DNA of 64,000 nt from Burkholderiales bacterium (GTDB lineage: Bacteria; Pseudomonadota; Gammaproteobacteria; Burkholderiales; Burkholderiaceae_C), in the NCBI GenBank assembly GCA_016702555.1, contig JADJDV010000007.1, positions 806,001 to 870,000 on the forward strand. Reading direction: 5' to 3'. Made by a program: the position numbers and the translations under genes. Below the pieces are notes generated by a model, which saw nothing but the letters and a program-made list of their open reading frames with translations, did no database searches and was not told the origin of the DNA. Shown here piece by piece: positions 10,241 to 18,684 of the stretch (its first letter is position 1; each line of letters starts with the position of its first letter).

Positions 10241-10711
10241 ATGAAAACCTGGATCAAACGCAGTCTCATCGCCCTGGCCGGCGCCGGCATCGTGCTGGGC
10301 AGCCTCACCGCCTGCGGCCACCGCATGCACCACGGCGGCTGGCGCGGCGACGCCACGCCCGAGCAGCAGGCCGAATGGCGCGGCAAGATGGTCGATCGTG
10401 TCGCCAGCAAACTGGACTTGAACGCCGAGCAAAAGGCCAAGCTCACCGTGCTGTCGGAAAAAACGCAGGCGCAGCGCCAAGCGGTGCGCGGCGCCACCGA
10501 CCCGCGCGCCGAGGTGCAGTCGCTGGTGGCCAGCGCCACCTTCGACCGCGCCAAGGCGCAGGCCCTGGTGCAGCAAAAGACCGACGCCGTGCGCGCCGGT
10601 AGCCCCGATGTCATCACCGCGCTGGGCGACTTCTACGACAGCCTGAACCCCGCGCAACAACAGCAGGTGCGCGACTTCATGCAAAAGCGTCGCGGCGGGC
10701 GGCGCGGTTGA
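10241..10711 (+). CDS. Spy/CpxP-like periplasmic lipoprotein (LTXXQ-type stress protein)
   Basis: A 156-residue protein with a lipoprotein signal peptide (MKTWIKRSLIALAGAG, lipobox LTAC near residue 25). A His-rich start of the mature chain follows (GHRMHHGGW), then an all-helical body with SKLDLNAEQKAKL and SLNPAQQQQVRDFM, the two repeats typical of Spy/CpxP/CnrX-like sensors or chaperones. It ends in a basic Gly/Arg tail. It probably lies in the periplasm tethered to a membrane. The neighbouring OmpR-type regulator and kinase on the same strand suggest an envelope- or metal-stress module, like CpxP with CpxRA. The histidine-rich segment hints at metal binding, which is inference. Confidence 0.75.
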   Translation: MKTWIKRSLIALAGAGIVLGSLTACGHRMHHGGWRGDATPEQQAEWRGKMVDRVASKLDLNAEQKAKLTVLSEKTQAQRQAVRGATDPRAEVQSLVASATFDRAKAQALVQQKTDAVRAGSPDVITALGDFYDSLNPAQQQQVRDFMQKRRGGRRG

Positions 10712-10736
10712 GTGACACCAGGCGCCGTCCAAACTG

Positions 10737-10845
10737 CCGGACGCGAAGGACGCAAAAGTCACGCGAAGAACGCGAAAGAAAACCACAAGAGGTTTGGGTG
10801 TTCCTTTTGCGTCCTTCGCGAATCCTTCGCGTTCTTCGCGTCCGG
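10737..10845. repeat. Long-stem hairpin repeat, copy C (GA/TC subfamily)
   Basis: A 109-bp imperfect palindrome with CCGG at both ends, 25 bp after the Spy-like gene and 68 bp before the response regulator. The stem uses CGCGAAGGACGC / GCGTCCTTCGCG modules and the loop GGTTTGGGTGTTCC. Copy B is nearly its reverse complement, so the two lie in opposite orientation. Confidence 0.85.
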
Positions 10846-10913
10846 AAGTTCTTCGGCCTGACCGTGCGCTCATCCGGTTTCCGTAAGCGCCTTGGCCACA
10901 CGACAATCCCCGC

Positions 10914-11600
10914 ATGGCAAGCATTCTGCTGATCGATGACGACCAGCACCTGGGTCCGCCGCTGGCGCAGTATTTCCAGCGCTTCGGGTTGCGTCTGGTG
11001 CAGTCGCTGACGCCCAGCGACGGGCTGGCGCAGTTGCGCGGTGGCAGCTTTGACGCCGCCATCCTCGACGTCATGCTGCCCGAAATGGATGGCTTTGCGC
11101 TGTGCCGCACCATCCGCAAGGAGAGCGATCTGCCCATCCTGATGCTGACCGCGCGCGGCGAGCTGATGGACCGCGTGGTGGGGCTGGAGCTGGGCGCCGA
11201 CGACTACCTGCCCAAGCCCTTCGAGCCGCGCGAGCTGGTGGCGCGCGTGCAGACCATCTTGCGGCGGCGCACGGCCGCGCCGGAGCCCGCGGTCGATGCG
11301 CCCCTGCGCTTCGAAGGCCTCAAGCTCGATGCGGCCACGCGCACGGTGTGGCGACACGACCAGCTGGTGGAGCTGACCAGCACCGAGTTCGACCTGCTGC
11401 ACCTGCTGGCGCGCGCGCCTGGCAAGGTGCTGAGCCGCGACGACATCCTGGCCGCGCTGCGCGGGCACGAGGCCGACCTCTACACCCGCGCCGTGGACAT
11501 CGTCGTCAGCCGCCTGCGCAAGAAGCTGGAGCCGCTGGACGCCATCAAGACGCTGCGCAACGCGGGCTACACGCTGGCGCTGGTGCGCCTTTTGCCATGA
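10914..11600 (+). CDS. OmpR/CpxR-type response regulator
   Basis: A 228-residue two-component regulator. The receiver domain (about 1-115) has acidic residues DDD at 8-10, phospho-acceptor D52 (LDVMLP) and K101 (LPKPFEP). The C-terminal winged helix (about 130-225) contains LTSTEFDLLHLLA and VSRLRKKLEP. It overlaps the kinase gene by 4 bp (ATGA), so the pair is co-translated. The upstream Spy/CpxP-like gene suggests envelope stress as the signal. Confidence 0.9.
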   Translation: MASILLIDDDQHLGPPLAQYFQRFGLRLVQSLTPSDGLAQLRGGSFDAAILDVMLPEMDGFALCRTIRKESDLPILMLTARGELMDRVVGLELGADDYLPKPFEPRELVARVQTILRRRTAAPEPAVDAPLRFEGLKLDAATRTVWRHDQLVELTSTEFDLLHLLARAPGKVLSRDDILAALRGHEADLYTRAVDIVVSRLRKKLEPLDAIKTLRNAGYTLALVRLLP

Positions 11601-12946
11601 GCGACGCGGCGCGCTCCTCCTGGTGGCGCCGCGCCCGCCACTCGCTGCGCGTGCGGCTGGTGCTGCTGTTTTTGCTGCTGGCGGTGGCGATGAGCGCGGC
11701 GTTTCTGGGCGGCGTAGGCAAGGCGTTTTCCACTGGCTGGCGCGGCGCGGTTGATCCGCTGATCGGCGACTACGCCGACCGGCTGGTGGCCGAGATCGGC
11801 ACGCCGCCCAGCGCCGAGCGCGCGCAGGCCATCGCCGCCCGCCTGCCGTTGACGGTGCGCATCGCCGGACCGCAGCTCAACTGGGCGTCCGGTGCGTGGC
11901 CACGCCGCGGCCCGCCCTGGGCGCGCGAGGCGGCGGGTGCAGGCGGAGGCGTAGCGCACGACCGCGCCGTCGTCAGCCGCACCACGACGGATGGTCACCG
12001 CATCGATTTCGCGCTGAACGCCCGGCCAGCGGCTGAGGATCCGGCGCGCTTCGTCTGGCTCACGCTCGCCGGCTTGCTGGCGCTGACGGCGCTGGCCTAT
12101 GGCGTGGTGCACCGCATGTTGCGGCCGATCCGCGACATCGGCGCGGGCGCCCGGCGTTTTGGCGCCGGGCAGTTCGCGCCGCCGATCCCGGTGCGCCACG
12201 CGCGCCACCCGGACGAGCTGAGCGAGCTGGCCCTGACCGTGAACCAGATGGCCGCCGACATCCAGCAGATGCTGGACGCCAAGCGCGCGCTGCTGCTGGC
12301 CATCAGCCACGAGCTGCGCAGCCCGCTGACGCGCGCGCGCCTGAACGCCGAGCTGCTGCCCGAGGACGCCGCCACGCAGCCCGCGCGCGCCGCGCTGCTG
12401 CGCGACCTGGCGCAGATGCGCGAGCTGATCACCGACCTGCTGGAGAGCGAGCGCCTGGCCAGCCCGCACGCTGCGCTGCAGCGCGAACCAACCGCGCTGC
12501 CGGCGCTGGCGCGCACGCTGATCGATGACATGGCGGCCACGCAGCCGGCCGCCGCCACGCTGCGCCTGCACGCCGACGCGGCGCTGGACGCACCGCTGCC
12601 GCTGGATGCCGGCCGCCTGCGCCTGCTGTTGCGCAACCTGATAGACAACGCCTTGCGCCACAGCCCGCTCGCCGGCCCGCCGCCCGAGTTGCACCTGCGG
12701 CGCGGTGCCGAGGGCGTGGAGATCGAAGTGCGAGATCACGGCCCTGGCGTGCCGCCCGCGCAGCTGGCGCAATTGGCCGAGCCCTTCTACCGGCCCGACG
12801 GCGCGCGCCAGCGCGGCACCGGCGGGGTCGGCCTGGGCCTGTACCTGGCGCGCATGGTGGCGCAGGCCCACGGTGGCCGCTTCACGGTGCGCAACGCCGA
12901 GCCGGGTCTGGTGGTGCGGGTGGAGTTGCCGGACCACAAGGGCTGA
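11597..12946 (+). CDS. Sensor histidine kinase partner of the OmpR-type regulator
   Basis: A 449-residue inner-membrane kinase with a first transmembrane helix (about 19-40), a periplasmic sensor of about 110 residues rich in Gly/Ala/Trp, and a second helix (about 153-171). A HAMP linker (about 172-225), the HisKA box AISHELRSPLTRAR with H238, and an HATPase domain with N-box LRNLIDNALRHSP and G-boxes DHGPGVP and GVGLGLYLARM follow. Architecture matches the CpxA/RstB group. The gene starts inside the stop of the response-regulator gene. The following gene is convergent, 26 bp away. Confidence 0.9.
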   Translation: MSDAARSSWWRRARHSLRVRLVLLFLLLAVAMSAAFLGGVGKAFSTGWRGAVDPLIGDYADRLVAEIGTPPSAERAQAIAARLPLTVRIAGPQLNWASGAWPRRGPPWAREAAGAGGGVAHDRAVVSRTTTDGHRIDFALNARPAAEDPARFVWLTLAGLLALTALAYGVVHRMLRPIRDIGAGARRFGAGQFAPPIPVRHARHPDELSELALTVNQMAADIQQMLDAKRALLLAISHELRSPLTRARLNAELLPEDAATQPARAALLRDLAQMRELITDLLESERLASPHAALQREPTALPALARTLIDDMAATQPAAATLRLHADAALDAPLPLDAGRLRLLLRNLIDNALRHSPLAGPPPELHLRRGAEGVEIEVRDHGPGVPPAQLAQLAEPFYRPDGARQRGTGGVGLGLYLARMVAQAHGGRFTVRNAEPGLVVRVELPDHKG

Positions 12947-12972
12947 CGTGCGATAACGGCTGGCGCGATGAT

Positions 12973-15465
12973 CTATCGCGCCAGCGCCGGTGACCCGTCG
13001 GCCAAGCTGCCATCGCGCGCGCCCGTCTGCGCGCGCACGCTGCGCATCACCTCGTCGGCCATGTTCTCCAGCAGCATGATGTCGCGCGTCGACAGCTGGT
13101 GCGGCTCGGTGTCCCGCAGGCACAGCGTGCCCAGCACGAAGCTGTCGTGGCTGCGCAGTGGCGCACCGGCGTAAAAGCGGAGGCCGTGCGCGGTCAGCGC
13201 CGGATGGGCGGCAAAGCGCGCGTCGCGCCGCAGATCGGGCAGCACCAGCGTCTGCCCGGTGGCGACCACATGGCCGCACAGCGAATCGGCGCGCGGCGCG
13301 CCGTGCTCCGGCGCGCCGCTGTCGGGCCGACCGGCGGCGCTGGCGTCGCCATGCACCAGTTGCCAGTCGCCATCGACCAGCGTGATCTGGGCGTTGCGGC
13401 ACTCGAAGGCATCGGCGGCGCGCCGGGCGATGACGTCGAAGCGCCCGCGCAGCGTCGGCGCCAGCAGGCCGCTGGCGTGCAGCGCCTGCAGGCGCGCGCG
13501 CTCGTTCTCGGGCAGCGGCGCCGGTGCGTAGGGCGCGGCGTCGGCGCTGAGCAGGCGGCTGCGCACCTGGGCCACCAGTTCCTGCAGCGAGCCGACCAGC
13601 GCGTCGGCGCCGATGTCCTCCAGCACGGTGGCTTCGGTGGCGTCGGCCTGCGGGCTCCAGGCGGCGACGATCACCCGCACGTCCGGCCAGCGGCGCCTGA
13701 GCCGGCGCACGAAGAACTTGGCCAGGGTGCGCGGGTCGGCGGCAAAAAAGCCCAGGCAGACCAGCTCGACGCCCTCCAGATCGAGCTGGGCGAAATAGTC
13801 CGATCGCATCTCGCCCATGGGCACCACGCGGCTGCCGATGCCCTGCAGCGCCAGCGCGTGCGCGGCCATTTCGGCCGCCAGCGCGTCGACCGCCCAGCGT
13901 CCGCCGATGCAGGCCACGCGCACCGGCAGGCCGGCATCGGGCGGGTGCTGCTCGCGCAAGTCCTCCAGCACGCGTTCCATGCCCGACAGCACGCGGTGGT
14001 GGTGTTCGGCGGTGGCCTCGCCGCCATGGGCGTCTGAGGCCAGCCGCAGCGCGCCCAGCGCGACCTGGTCGTAGAAGTCCTGCGGCGAGGCGGCGTCGGC
14101 GTACTGCGCCGCCACCTCGATGGCTTCCTCGACGTCGCCGGCCAGCAGGCGCTGGTGCAGGTGCGTGGGCTCGTCGAGCGCGGGCTCGCTGCCCAGCAGC
14201 ACCGCCAGAAACTGCAGCTGCGGCAGGTGCTGGCCGAGGGTCAGCAGCACCACGGTGATGGGCGTGGACAAGATCAGCCCGATCGGGCCCCACAGCGTGG
14301 TCCAGAACATCGCCGCCAGGATCAGCGACAGCGTGGCCAGGCCGGTGCTGGTGCCGTACAGCCAGGGTTCGATGATGTTGTTGCTGATGACTTCCAGCGT
14401 CACGATCAGCCCCAGCGTCCACAGCACCATGTCCCAGCCCGGGTCGACGGCAAAGGCCAGCGTCAGCGGAAAGATGGCGCCGATGATTGGGCCCAGATAG
14501 GGCACGAAGCGCAGCACCGCCGCCAGCAGCCCCCACACCAGCGCACCGGGCACGCCGATCAGCAGCAGGCCCAGCGCCATCGGGATGCCGTAGGTGGCGT
14601 TCACGATCAGCTGCATGCTCAGGTACTTGCTGACGCGCCGGCCGGCGTCGGATAAGGCGTCGGTGGTGCGATGCAGGTTGCTGCCCAGCAGGCGCAGCGC
14701 GCGGTCGCGCAGGTCGCCGCGGTCGAGCAGGATCAGGAACACCAGCACGATGACGATGCCGGCCTGCGCCAGCGGCGTGGCGACGTTGTCGACCCAGCGG
14801 CCTGCGCGGTCCCAGGGCGACACCGCCTGGCGCACGACCTCGACCCGCGTCGGGCGCTCGGCGGCCGGCTTGCGGCTGTCGGCGGCGCGTTGCGCCTTGT
14901 CCAGTTCCTGCTCGACCTTGTCGACCACGCGTGAGTAGCGGTCGAGTATGCCGGGTTGGCGCAGCGTGTCGCCGAAGCTGCGCAGCTTGCGCGTGATGGT
15001 CTGCTCGTAGACCGGCAGCTCGCCCGCCATCTGGCGCAGCTGGCTGTAGACGAAGAAGCCGCCCGCGGCCAGCAGCGTCAGCGTCGCGGCCATCACCAGC
15101 GACACCGCCAGCGCGCGCGGCACACTGCGCCGCTTGAGCCAGGACACCAGCGGATCGAGCACGAAGCCGACCAGCACCGCCAGCGCCAGCGGCATCAGCA
15201 CGTCGCGCCCGAAGTAGAGCGCCGTCACGATCACCGCCAGGCTGACCAGCCAGTGCATCAACGGGCGGTGCGCGGTCGGCTCCACGTCCGGCCACTCGGG
15301 CGTGGCGGGCACGCGCTCGGGCGGCGGCGCGGGCGGCGCCGGGCTGGGGGACGGGCTGGGTGGATTCACGAACCGCGCAGGTGGTGGGTGGTCGGGGCGG
15401 CGGCCGGGGGCGGCGCACGGTGTGGGAGGGATCCGGACTTGGAGCGATTCTTGTGCAGACACCAT
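12973..15465 (-). CDS. AI-2E/PerM-family membrane protein fused to a cobalamin-binding-like domain and a GAF domain
   Basis: An 830-residue protein (from ATG 15465; the frame extends to 15534). After a proline-rich cytosolic stretch (about 30-60) comes an AI-2E/PerM membrane domain (about 68-430) with some eight hydrophobic segments and the family motif LRFVPYLGPIIGAI. About 510-635 looks like a B12-binding Rossmann fold without the DxHxxG cobalamin signature (VRVACIGGRWAVDALA, LVCLGFF, VIVAAWSP). About 670-805 is a GAF domain (ECRNAQITLVDG, SLCGHVVATGQTL, GLRFYAGAPLR, LGTLCLRD). AI-2E proteins are normally 350-400 residues, so the sensory tail is unusual. It may couple export to an intracellular or redox signal; function unknown. 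Divergent from the phosphatase gene. Confidence 0.8.
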   Translation of the reverse strand: MVSAQESLQVRIPPTPCAAPGRRPDHPPPARFVNPPSPSPSPAPPAPPPERVPATPEWPDVEPTAHRPLMHWLVSLAVIVTALYFGRDVLMPLALAVLVGFVLDPLVSWLKRRSVPRALAVSLVMAATLTLLAAGGFFVYSQLRQMAGELPVYEQTITRKLRSFGDTLRQPGILDRYSRVVDKVEQELDKAQRAADSRKPAAERPTRVEVVRQAVSPWDRAGRWVDNVATPLAQAGIVIVLVFLILLDRGDLRDRALRLLGSNLHRTTDALSDAGRRVSKYLSMQLIVNATYGIPMALGLLLIGVPGALVWGLLAAVLRFVPYLGPIIGAIFPLTLAFAVDPGWDMVLWTLGLIVTLEVISNNIIEPWLYGTSTGLATLSLILAAMFWTTLWGPIGLILSTPITVVLLTLGQHLPQLQFLAVLLGSEPALDEPTHLHQRLLAGDVEEAIEVAAQYADAASPQDFYDQVALGALRLASDAHGGEATAEHHHRVLSGMERVLEDLREQHPPDAGLPVRVACIGGRWAVDALAAEMAAHALALQGIGSRVVPMGEMRSDYFAQLDLEGVELVCLGFFAADPRTLAKFFVRRLRRRWPDVRVIVAAWSPQADATEATVLEDIGADALVGSLQELVAQVRSRLLSADAAPYAPAPLPENERARLQALHASGLLAPTLRGRFDVIARRAADAFECRNAQITLVDGDWQLVHGDASAAGRPDSGAPEHGAPRADSLCGHVVATGQTLVLPDLRRDARFAAHPALTAHGLRFYAGAPLRSHDSFVLGTLCLRDTEPHQLSTRDIMLLENMADEVMRSVRAQTGARDGSLADGSPALAR

Positions 15466-15550
15466 CGCCGCGCCTGTAGGACGACGGCGCGCCCGCCTGT
15501 GCGTGCTTCCGTGGCGCCGGTGGATGGCCGACAATCACCGGTTGATCCCC

Positions 15551-16327
15551 ATGAGCAAGAACCCCACACCCGATCTTCCCGGCGAGCCGCCGCGCTCGCT
15601 GCCTCTGGCCGGTGCCAGCAACTTTCGCGACCTGGGCGGCTACGTCGGTATCGACGGGCGCAGCGTGCGCTGGCGGCGTCTGTTCCGCTCGGACCATCTG
15701 GCGGCGCTGACGCCGGGCGACGCCCAGGCGCTGCAGTCGCTCGGTGTCTCGCGCGCCTTCGACTTCCGCGGCGTCGACGAGCGCGCCGCCGTGCCCTATG
15801 CGCTGTCCGGCGTCATCCAGCATCCGCTGCCGATCGAGCCGACCGTGGTGCAGCGTCTGAAGGAGCTGGCCGAGGCCGGCCGCACGATCACGCCCGAGCA
15901 CACGGAGGCGCTGATGGTGGAGACCTACCGCGCCTTCGTGCACGACAACGCGGACCGCTTCGCCAGCTTGTTCGCGCACCTGCTGGACAGCGACGCGCCG
16001 CTGGTGTTTCACTGCACCGCCGGCAAGGACCGCACCGGCTTCGCGGCGGCGCTGATCCTGCTGGCCCTGGGCGTGCCGCGCGAGGTGGTGATGCAGGACT
16101 ACCTGCTCACCAACCAGCTCTACCGCATGCCGGAGCTGCCCCATGCGCGCGCGCCGCAGGAGGTGCTGAACGTGCTGTGGCGCGTGCAGCAGGAGTTTCT
16201 GGAGGCGGCGCTGCAGGCCGTGGACCACGACCACGGTGGCGTCGACCACTACCTGGCGCGCCAGCTCGGCGTGCGCGCGACCGAGCGCCAGCGCCTGAGC
16301 GAGCTGTACCTGCATCCGCCGGCCTGA
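15551..16327 (+). CDS. Tyrosine/serine protein phosphatase (MptpB-like)
   Basis: A 258-residue member of the tyrosine-phosphatase group that includes Mycobacterium PtpB. The P-loop HCTAGKDRTG (nucleophile C155, R161) is complete, and the N-terminal GASNFRDLGGY and LFRSDHLAAL are typical of the group. Members dephosphorylate phospho-tyrosine or -serine and sometimes phosphoinositides. I chose ATG 15551; ATG 15521 and further upstream are in frame, but the sequence there is not family-like. It is divergent from the AI-2E fusion gene with 85 bp between starts. Substrate unknown. Confidence 0.85.
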   Translation: MSKNPTPDLPGEPPRSLPLAGASNFRDLGGYVGIDGRSVRWRRLFRSDHLAALTPGDAQALQSLGVSRAFDFRGVDERAAVPYALSGVIQHPLPIEPTVVQRLKELAEAGRTITPEHTEALMVETYRAFVHDNADRFASLFAHLLDSDAPLVFHCTAGKDRTGFAAALILLALGVPREVVMQDYLLTNQLYRMPELPHARAPQEVLNVLWRVQQEFLEAALQAVDHDHGGVDHYLARQLGVRATERQRLSELYLHPPA

Positions 16328-16419
16328 AGCTGCCGGCTTTCGATGACTTCGCGCTGACCTTGCGATCACCCCAGTGATCGCAGCAAAGCAGGCCTGAAGT
16401 GCGGCCGACCCGTCGATGC

Positions 16420-16451
16420 TTGACACCCGTTGGATATTGAATGATCATTCA
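16420..16451 (+). promoter_or_regulatory. Candidate promoter with a 14-bp palindromic operator before the first liv operon
   Basis: TTGACA (16420-16425) is a perfect -35 box. The expected -10 position 17 bp on falls inside the perfect palindrome TGAATGATCATTCA (16438-16451), so a repressor bound there would block the promoter. The operon starts at 16601, leaving a leader of about 150 nt. The rest of the gap 16328-16600 shows nothing I recognise. The palindrome is certain; the promoter reading is inference. Confidence 0.45.
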
Positions 16452-16600
16452 GTCAACGGAATGAGTGCGGTGGCGCGCGGGGAAGGCGGGGAGCGGTCGG
16501 ACCGCCTGACCGCCACCGGCGCCACACGGCAACAAGGGGCCGGCGCGGTCGTCGTGACCACTGGCCGGGGCGCGATTCGAGTTCTTCCAAGGAGACGTCC

Positions 16601-17779
16601 ATGAAATTCGTCAAGACCCTGATCGGCGTGGCGCTGCTGGCCGGTGCGCTGAGCAGCGGCGCCCAGGCGCCCGCCAAGGACCTCACCATCGGCCTGGTGC
16701 TGTCGATGTCGGGGCCGTTCGCCGACTACGGCAAGCAGATCAAGCACGGCGTCGACCTGTACGTCGCCGAGCACGGCGACACGGTGGCGGGCCGCAAGAT
16801 CAAGCTGCTGGTCAAGGACGACACCGGCATTGCCCCCGCGGTCGCCAGGCGCCTGGCGCAGGAGTTCCTGGTCAACGACAAGGTCGACATCCTGGCCGGC
16901 TTCGACCTGACGCCGAATGCCTTTTCGGCCGCGCCGGTCGCCACGCAGGGCAAGGTGCCGATGGTGGTGATGAACGCCGCCACCTCCTCGGTCACCGAGA
17001 AGTCGCCCAACATCGTGCGCACCTCGATGACGCTGCCGCAGAACACCGCGCCCATGGCGCGCTGGGCCTGGGACAACGGCATCAAGTCGGTCTACACGCT
17101 GGTGGCCGATTACGGGCCGGGGCACGACTCGGAAACGCAGTTCCAGAAGAGCTTCAAGGCGCTGGGCGGCAAGATCGCCGGCGAGGTGCGCACGCCGGTC
17201 GACACGGCCGACTACGCCGCCTACCTGGCGCGCATCCGCGACGCCAAGCCCGACGCCGTGTTCTTCTTCGTGCCGCCGGGCAGCTCCAGCGTGGCCTTGT
17301 TGAAGGGCTTCAAGGAGCGCGGCCTGGACAAGGCCGGCATCAGGGAACTGGCGACCGGTGACCTGACCGACGAGAACGAACTGGAGGCGCTGGGCGATGC
17401 GGCGGTGGGCGTGATCTCGTCCTTCCATTACTCCGATGCGCACGACTCGCCGGAGAACAAGCGCTTTGTCGCCGCCTACCGCAAGGCGTTTCCGAAGGAT
17501 CGCCCCAACTTCATGGCCGTGGGCGGCTACGACGGCATGCACCTGATCTACCAGGCGCTGGAAAAGACCAAGGGCGACGCCAGCGCCGACGCCTTCATCG
17601 CCGCCGCCAAGGGCCTGAAATGGATCAGTCCGCGCGGTCCGGTGGAAATCGACCCGCAGACGCGCGACATCGTCCAGAACATCTACATCCGCAAGACCGA
17701 GCGGGTGAACGGGGTGCTGCAGAACACCGAGTTCGACACCCACAAGGCGGTCAAGGATCCGGGCAAGGCCGGCGGCTGA
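16601..17779 (+). CDS. livK: Branched-chain amino acid-type ABC transporter, substrate-binding protein
   Basis: A 392-residue periplasmic binding protein of the Leu/Ile/Val (type I fold) family. The Sec signal peptide is MKFVKTLIGVALLAGAL with cleavage near GAQA. The mature chain starts KDLTIGLVLSMSGPFADYG, typical of LivJ/LivK and of aromatic- or urea-binding relatives. ATG 16601 follows AAGGAG. It heads a five-gene set in the order K-H-M-G-F. The ligand cannot be read from sequence; amino acid, amide and aromatic-acid importers share this family. Confidence 0.9.
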   Translation: MKFVKTLIGVALLAGALSSGAQAPAKDLTIGLVLSMSGPFADYGKQIKHGVDLYVAEHGDTVAGRKIKLLVKDDTGIAPAVARRLAQEFLVNDKVDILAGFDLTPNAFSAAPVATQGKVPMVVMNAATSSVTEKSPNIVRTSMTLPQNTAPMARWAWDNGIKSVYTLVADYGPGHDSETQFQKSFKALGGKIAGEVRTPVDTADYAAYLARIRDAKPDAVFFFVPPGSSSVALLKGFKERGLDKAGIRELATGDLTDENELEALGDAAVGVISSFHYSDAHDSPENKRFVAAYRKAFPKDRPNFMAVGGYDGMHLIYQALEKTKGDASADAFIAAAKGLKWISPRGPVEIDPQTRDIVQNIYIRKTERVNGVLQNTEFDTHKAVKDPGKAGG

Positions 17780-17820
17780 AGGGCGCTCCGCGCGTGTCGC
17801 TGGCTGGCCGAGGATGAGCC

Positions 17821-18675
17821 ATGACGATCGTCTTTGACGGCATCGCCTTCGGCATGCTGCTGTTCCTGATCAGCGTCGGCCTGTCGGTGACGCTGGGCCT
17901 GATGAACTTCGTCAACCTGGCGCATGGCGTGTTCGCGATGGTGGGCGGCTACGTCTGCGTCATCCTGCTCAACGATCAGGGCGTGCCGTTTCTGGCCACG
18001 ATTCCGTTCGCGGTGCTGGTTCCCGCGCTGCTCGGGGTGGTGCTCGAGCGCCTGCTGTATCGGCGCCTGTACGAGGCCTCCGCGCTCGACCAGGTGCTGT
18101 TTTCGCTGGGCCTGGTGTTCATGGCGGTGGCCACGGCCCATTATTTCTTTGGCGCCCGGCAGCAGCCCTTGCAGTTGCCGGCCTTCCTGTCGGGGCAGTT
18201 TCATCTGCCGGGGCTGGATGTCGGCGTCTATCGACTGTTCCTGGTGGTGTCCGGCCTGGTGGTGGCGCTGCTGCTGCAATGGGCGGTGGTCCGCACTGCG
18301 TTCGGCGCCCGCCTGCGCGCGGCGGTGGACAACCAGCGCACGGCGCGCGGCCTCGGGATCGACGTCAATCGCGTTTTCATGCTGACCTTCGCGCTCGGCT
18401 CGGGGCTGGCCGGCCTGGGCGGGGCGCTCGGGGTCGAGATCCTGGGGATGGACCCGGAATTTCCGGTGAAGTATCTGGTGTACTTCCTGATCGTCGTCAC
18501 CGTCGGCGGCACCGGCAACATCCTGGGCTCGCTCTATGCCGCCCTGTTGCTCGGCGTCGCCGACGTCGCCGGGAAATACTACGTGCCGCAGATCGGCGCG
18601 TTCATCATCTACGCGATCATGGTGGTGATCCTGATCTACCGGCCGCAGGGCCTGTTTGGCCGTGCCCACCACTAG
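17821..18675 (+). CDS. livH: Branched-chain amino acid-type ABC transporter permease LivH
   Basis: A 284-residue inner-membrane permease with about eight transmembrane segments. The opening IAFGMLLFLISVGLSVTLGLMNFVNLAHG is represented by its core VGLSVTLGLMNFVNLAHG, the LivH signature. The cytoplasmic coupling loop includes RAAVDNQRTARGLGID. It lies 41 bp after livK and 9 bp before livM and forms the membrane heterodimer with LivM. Confidence 0.92.
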   Translation: MTIVFDGIAFGMLLFLISVGLSVTLGLMNFVNLAHGVFAMVGGYVCVILLNDQGVPFLATIPFAVLVPALLGVVLERLLYRRLYEASALDQVLFSLGLVFMAVATAHYFFGARQQPLQLPAFLSGQFHLPGLDVGVYRLFLVVSGLVVALLLQWAVVRTAFGARLRAAVDNQRTARGLGIDVNRVFMLTFALGSGLAGLGGALGVEILGMDPEFPVKYLVYFLIVVTVGGTGNILGSLYAALLLGVADVAGKYYVPQIGAFIIYAIMVVILIYRPQGLFGRAHH

Positions 18676-18684
18676 GCGCCCGCG

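Noticed and set aside
11567..16426. A very long minus-strand open frame (over 1,600 codons) through the kinase, AI-2E fusion and phosphatase region
   Set aside because: It is a shadow of high-GC codon bias. The same DNA encodes well-recognised proteins in other frames, and the translation is low-complexity Arg/Ala/Gly without family features.
16416..16604. A 62-codon frame upstream of the first livK
   Set aside because: It covers the candidate promoter and operator, has no ribosome site and no family resemblance, and ends inside the livK start.
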